8,512 bases of DNA from Chloroflexota bacterium (GTDB taxonomy: Bacteria > Chloroflexota > Anaerolineae > Promineifilales > Promineifilaceae). The position numbers and the translations under genes are program-made. Below, piece by piece: positions 6,525 through 8,512 of the stretch (the stretch's first letter is position 1; each line of letters starts with the position of its first letter). The notes under the pieces are model-generated. The model did no database searches. It saw nothing but the letters and a program-made list of their open reading frames with translations, and was not told the origin of the DNA. Location: assembly GCA_003519205.1 (NCBI GenBank), contig DOXE01000392.1, forward strand, positions 1 through 8,512. The letters run 5' to 3'.

Positions 6525-7391
6525 TTACTCATTCGAAATATCATTTGCCTTAAATGCCTTCTCGATTTGATCAGAATGCCCTTCCTGAACCGAAACAGGT
6601 CGAATTACTTCCCAATTAGGGGGCTCAATGTCAATAATTGAATATAAACCGACGTGATCTGAGGGGTATAGGGTCGGGTCATGGGCTGATGGCTTGCGGA
6701 AAATGAGACGGGCTTCAACCACCTTGTTTATTTTTTTCGAAAGAAAAATGTAATCCAGGCAGCCACTCCAGTTTACGGATGGCGAAACCAAGGCCGTAGG
6801 AAATGTGGCGATCGGATCATATCCCTGGGTTTCTACAAAAGCGGACAGGTACATCTGTTTTATGTATTCGATAGCCGGTCCAGTTGGTATCTCGTTAAAG
6901 TCACCAGCAATCACTTGTAAGGGAACCGAATCCTCAGCATTCAACCAGCCGCATAGCTGCATGACCTGTTCCAATCTCGCTTCCCGATCTTCAGCCACGG
7001 GGTGCAAGTGAACGGCGACAAAATCAAGCGTCTCGCGAGTGATCAACTCGACGTTTATTCTTACCGCCGGCCGCCCTCCATAGCCCAGGTTTAAGTGGTC
7101 ATGGGATAGAACCGGCAATTTAGATAGGATCCCAATTCCCTCAAAGTAACCCCGGAACGGGTGTTGGCGTCGTTTTTGTATTAATCGGTAGGGGCGCGAT
7201 GAGCTTCCACTGATCCTGCTATTGATTTGGTTTCGCAACCATCTGGCCTGCCCTATAGGCCTGTAAATCTCCTGAAGACTAACCAGGTCTGGCCGGGTAT
7301 CGATCAACTCAGAAACGATCAACTCTCGTCTTTGTAACCAGCGATTTTGGCGATTTCGTAAATTGAGTGTGGCGACGGAAATCTGGGTCAT
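6525..7391 (-). CDS. Endonuclease/exonuclease/phosphatase (EEP) superfamily protein
   Basis: Encodes 288 residues of a metal-dependent phosphodiesterase or phosphatase fold. The EEP catalytic set is complete: N10 in ATLNLRNR, Q40-E41 (LVSLQEIY), GIGILSK (85-91), H128-x-H130 (VHLHP), GDFNEIP (163-169, with D164 and N166), LDYIF (212-216, D213) and the closing S244-D245-H246. No signal peptide or membrane segment is visible. The tail of about 35 residues after the SDH motif is charged and not part of the core. The superfamily acts on DNA, phosphoinositides, sphingomyelin or nucleotides, and the sequence does not tell me which. It lies 24 bases downstream of the lipoprotein gene, which suggests one transcript. 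Its Shine-Dalgarno is poor (an AAGG about 18 bases upstream), so reinitiation after the lipoprotein is possible. Confidence 0.9.
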   Translation of the reverse strand: MTQISVATLNLRNRQNRWLQRRELIVSELIDTRPDLVSLQEIYRPIGQARWLRNQINSRISGSSSRPYRLIQKRRQHPFRGYFEGIGILSKLPVLSHDHLNLGYGGRPAVRINVELITRETLDFVAVHLHPVAEDREARLEQVMQLCGWLNAEDSVPLQVIAGDFNEIPTGPAIEYIKQMYLSAFVETQGYDPIATFPTALVSPSVNWSGCLDYIFLSKKINKVVEARLIFRKPSAHDPTLYPSDHVGLYSIIDIEPPNWEVIRPVSVQEGHSDQIEKAFKANDISNE

Positions 7392-7415
7392 ATTGAAACG
7401 CCGGCCGACCTTAAC

Positions 7416-8141
7416 TTAACTCGATGGTGTAATCCATAACTCTGCTGTACCAACCAGGTGTAAACTATTCTCATCTGCAGATGCGACCCGCAGGCTATGC
7501 CGAATCACAACATTGCCTCTTAAGCGACCAGTCCAGATAAGTGAATCACCGACCGCTCGAATCGGAAATCCAGTTGTACCCCCTAATTTGGCTCCCTGTT
7601 CGACCAGACCCTCGTAAATAAGGGTGGTGCCGGGCACTTGACTGCCGCTGGGTACCTTATAGTCCACGGCGAGATTGCTATAGTTCAATAGCGAATCAAG
7701 GACGGTGTAATCATTGCCCAGCTCAACTGGAATGGGATTGAGAACGAACAACTCGGCCGAACCGGCAGCTAAAAGATTGTCGCTTAGCAACGTTGGCGAG
7801 ATGCGTAGATTGAAGTCGCCGACGACGCCGGGAGCCATCACACCTTTCCAGGTAAAAGAATCGCCGATCCTCTTAGCTGCAGGAAGTCCCCCAATAGAGA
7901 CATTGTAAAATTCACCTTCGCGGCCGACATATGTCATTTGCGTACCGCGTATGGTTTCCCCTGGATTAAGCGTCGTTGAATAAATAGGGAGAGGATAGGT
8001 AACCAGTTGATCTGGTGGCGCAGTGGCCATTGCGGTTGGCGAGGGTTCGCTCCCGGGAGAGATTGTACAGGCCAAAGCTGCCAAGGCTATAAGCAAGACT
8101 GGAGTCAATATCCTGAACATTTGTTGGGCCTTAGTCCGCAA
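7416..8141 (-). CDS. Predicted lipoprotein with an internally duplicated domain
   Basis: Encodes 241 residues with no family I recognise. The N-terminus has a basic patch (R2, K4, R10), a hydrophobic run at 11-24 and a lipobox-like A-L-A-C ending at C25, so a lipid-anchored surface protein is likely; alanine rather than leucine at -3 is slightly atypical. A Pro/Ser/Thr linker (26-45) follows. The rest is two related halves, about 57-135 and 162-240. Matching blocks are GTQMTYVG and GTTLIYEG, RIGDSFTWKG and AVGDSLIWTG, NLRIS and SLRVA, and GSAELFVLNP and GTAELWITPS. Each half should be a small beta-rich domain. The start is taken as TTG because AAAGGA lies 7 bases upstream; an alternative ATG (M8, at 8118-8120) has a weaker AAGG and would leave a shorter signal. 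It is cotranscribed, by spacing, with the small zinc-binding-type gene and the EEP gene. Confidence 0.8.
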   Translation of the reverse strand: MRTKAQQMFRILTPVLLIALAALACTISPGSEPSPTAMATAPPDQLVTYPLPIYSTTLNPGETIRGTQMTYVGREGEFYNVSIGGLPAAKRIGDSFTWKGVMAPGVVGDFNLRISPTLLSDNLLAAGSAELFVLNPIPVELGNDYTVLDSLLNYSNLAVDYKVPSGSQVPGTTLIYEGLVEQGAKLGGTTGFPIRAVGDSLIWTGRLRGNVVIRHSLRVASADENSLHLVGTAELWITPSS

Positions 8142-8148
8142 GTTCTTA

Positions 8149-8154
8149 TCCTTT
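8149..8154 (-). promoter_or_regulatory. Ribosome binding site supporting the TTG start of the lipoprotein
   Basis: The minus strand reads AAAGGA here, 7 bases before the TTG at 8141-8139. It lies inside the 17-base gap after the upstream small gene. This supports TTG over the downstream ATG at 8120. Confidence 0.6.
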
Positions 8155-8158
8155 GAAT

Positions 8159-8365
8159 TTAATCATGGTCATGTTGGAAGGGTGTCAAGCTTTCCGCGCC
8201 GCTCAACTTCCCGGCTAATTCCTGGGGATGGTGAATCAAGATGGGGAGACATTGGGAACAAATCCAAGCCTGAGTCCCTGAATATCGCAAATTTACTAGA
8301 GGAATTGCCGATTCCGGTCTTTCGCAATTCAGGCAATATAGGGTCGTATTCGAGTGGTCGACCAT
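8159..8365 (-). CDS. Small CxxC/CxxC putative zinc-ribbon protein
   Basis: Encodes 68 residues with two cysteine pairs, C11-x2-C14 (YCLNCE) and C36-x2-C39 (ICSQCL), 21 residues apart. This is the layout of a single treble-clef or zinc-ribbon site. Between them lies a strand-like IPLVNLRYSGTQAWI, and after the second pair a conserved-looking CLPILIHHPQELAGKL. The C-terminus is His/Asp-rich (QHDHD). No signal or membrane segment is visible, so it is probably cytosolic. A perfect AGGAGG 8 bases upstream decides the ATG. It heads the operon with the lipoprotein and EEP genes. The role is unknown: the fold suggests nucleic-acid or protein binding, or simply metal binding. The overlapping frame at 8169-8411 lacks both a Shine-Dalgarno and the paired cysteines. 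Confidence 0.8.
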   Translation of the reverse strand: MVDHSNTTLYCLNCERPESAIPLVNLRYSGTQAWICSQCLPILIHHPQELAGKLSGAESLTPFQHDHD

Positions 8366-8373
8366 GCACCATC

Positions 8374-8379
8374 CCTCCT
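8374..8379 (-). promoter_or_regulatory. Perfect Shine-Dalgarno for the small CxxC protein
   Basis: The minus strand reads AGGAGG, 8 bases before the ATG at 8365-8363. It is the strongest ribosome binding site seen in the window. It lies 8 bases from the nearest arm of the inverted repeat at 8388-8440, so folding of that repeat in the transcript could affect its access. Confidence 0.75.
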
Positions 8380-8387
8380 GATGTTAG

Positions 8388-8440
8388 GCAAACTCCAAAA
8401 AGTTTTTGCATGAAATATAGCGCTCACAATTGGAGTTTGC
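8388..8440. repeat. Perfect 11-bp inverted repeat with 31-base spacer (element A)
   Basis: GCAAACTCCAA at 8388-8398 is the exact reverse complement of TTGGAGTTTGC at 8430-8440, with a 31-base AT-rich spacer. It sits directly upstream of the Shine-Dalgarno of the small CxxC gene, so it is either in its leader or over its promoter. No poly-T tail follows in either direction, so it is not a normal intrinsic terminator. Confidence 0.75.
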
Positions 8441-8444
8441 TCGA

Positions 8445-8497
8445 GCGAAACCGGGCCAGGTCACTTCATACAATTTCAAGAACTTTCCCGGTTTCGC
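8445..8497. repeat. Perfect 11-bp inverted repeat with 31-base spacer (element B)
   Basis: GCGAAACCGGG at 8445-8455 is the exact reverse complement of CCCGGTTTCGC at 8487-8497. The spacer is again 31 bases, giving the same 53-base total as element A. Only TCGA (8441-8444) separates the two elements. The arms differ from A except for a shared GC(G)AAAC-like start. There is no T-rich tail. The sequence ends 15 bases later, so further copies to the right cannot be excluded. Confidence 0.75.
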
Positions 8498-8512
8498 CTA
8501 AGCCTTATCTGA

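Noticed and set aside
8169..8411. Alternative 80-residue leftward reading frame
   Set aside because: It overlaps the CxxC protein in another frame, has no Shine-Dalgarno, and would read through element A. The competing frame has a perfect AGGAGG and paired CxxC motifs.
8419..8432. lac-operator-like half site (minus strand AATTGTGAGCGCT)
   Set aside because: Only one half resembles the LacI site; the other half does not match, and there is no LacI-family gene or sugar operon nearby.
8388..8497. CRISPR array, because of 31-base spacers between repeated arms
   Set aside because: The arms of elements A and B differ in sequence and are inverted, not direct repeats. No repeat unit recurs, and no cas gene is present.
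8388..8497. Integron attC sites
   Set aside because: The arms are perfect and lack the GTTRRRY/RYYYAAC core ends and the extrahelical-base asymmetry of attC. No integrase is seen in the window.

Overview
The window looks like chromosomal DNA from a Chloroflexota-type bacterium (an Anaerolineae-like lineage is my best guess). This is inferred from the gene set and protein style, not from a marker gene. The pointers are a YitJ-type homocysteine methyltransferase/methylenetetrahydrofolate reductase fusion, a LytR-CpsA-Psr (LCP) protein with a Pro/Thr-rich stalk, a lipoprotein with a Pro/Ser/Thr linker after its lipobox cysteine, and a small CxxC/CxxC protein. Base composition is fairly even. Starts are mixed (ATG, GTG, TTG), and Shine-Dalgarno strength ranges from absent to perfect.

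Layout. Positions 2-274 hold the C-terminal end of an unrecognised rightward gene, with a possible terminator over its stop. Positions 308-4028 hold a leftward three-gene operon read LCP protein -> homocysteine methyltransferase/MTHFR -> prepilin peptidase. Both junctions overlap (GTGA, then TAATG), so translational coupling is likely. Positions 4029-4378 form a 350-base divergent control region. It contains a near-consensus rightward promoter for moaA with a 7-bp inverted repeat lying over its -10 box, a 12-bp palindrome, a weaker leftward promoter candidate, and a long hairpin with a T-rich tail in the leader of the LCP operon. Positions 4379-5359 encode MoaA, apparently monocistronic, and a composite hairpin separates it from the convergent gene that follows.

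Positions 5434-6384 encode a GtrB/DPM1-like membrane glycosyltransferase (leftward). Positions 6525-8365 look like a second leftward operon: small CxxC/CxxC protein -> lipoprotein with an internally duplicated domain -> endonuclease/exonuclease/phosphatase-family protein, with gaps of 17 and 24 bases. Upstream of it (8388-8497) are two adjacent perfect 11-bp inverted repeats with different sequences but the same 31-base spacer.

Functionally the genes are mostly housekeeping: one-carbon/methionine metabolism, molybdenum cofactor synthesis, and envelope assembly (LCP, prepilin peptidase, polyprenyl glycosyltransferase, lipoprotein). I see no defence island, CRISPR array, transposase, phage gene, tRNA or rRNA. 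The parts most worth a second look are non-coding (the paired 11-31-11 repeats, the moaA promoter/operator, the LCP leader hairpin), together with the duplicated-domain lipoprotein operon and the unusual LCP/methyltransferase/prepilin-peptidase operon.
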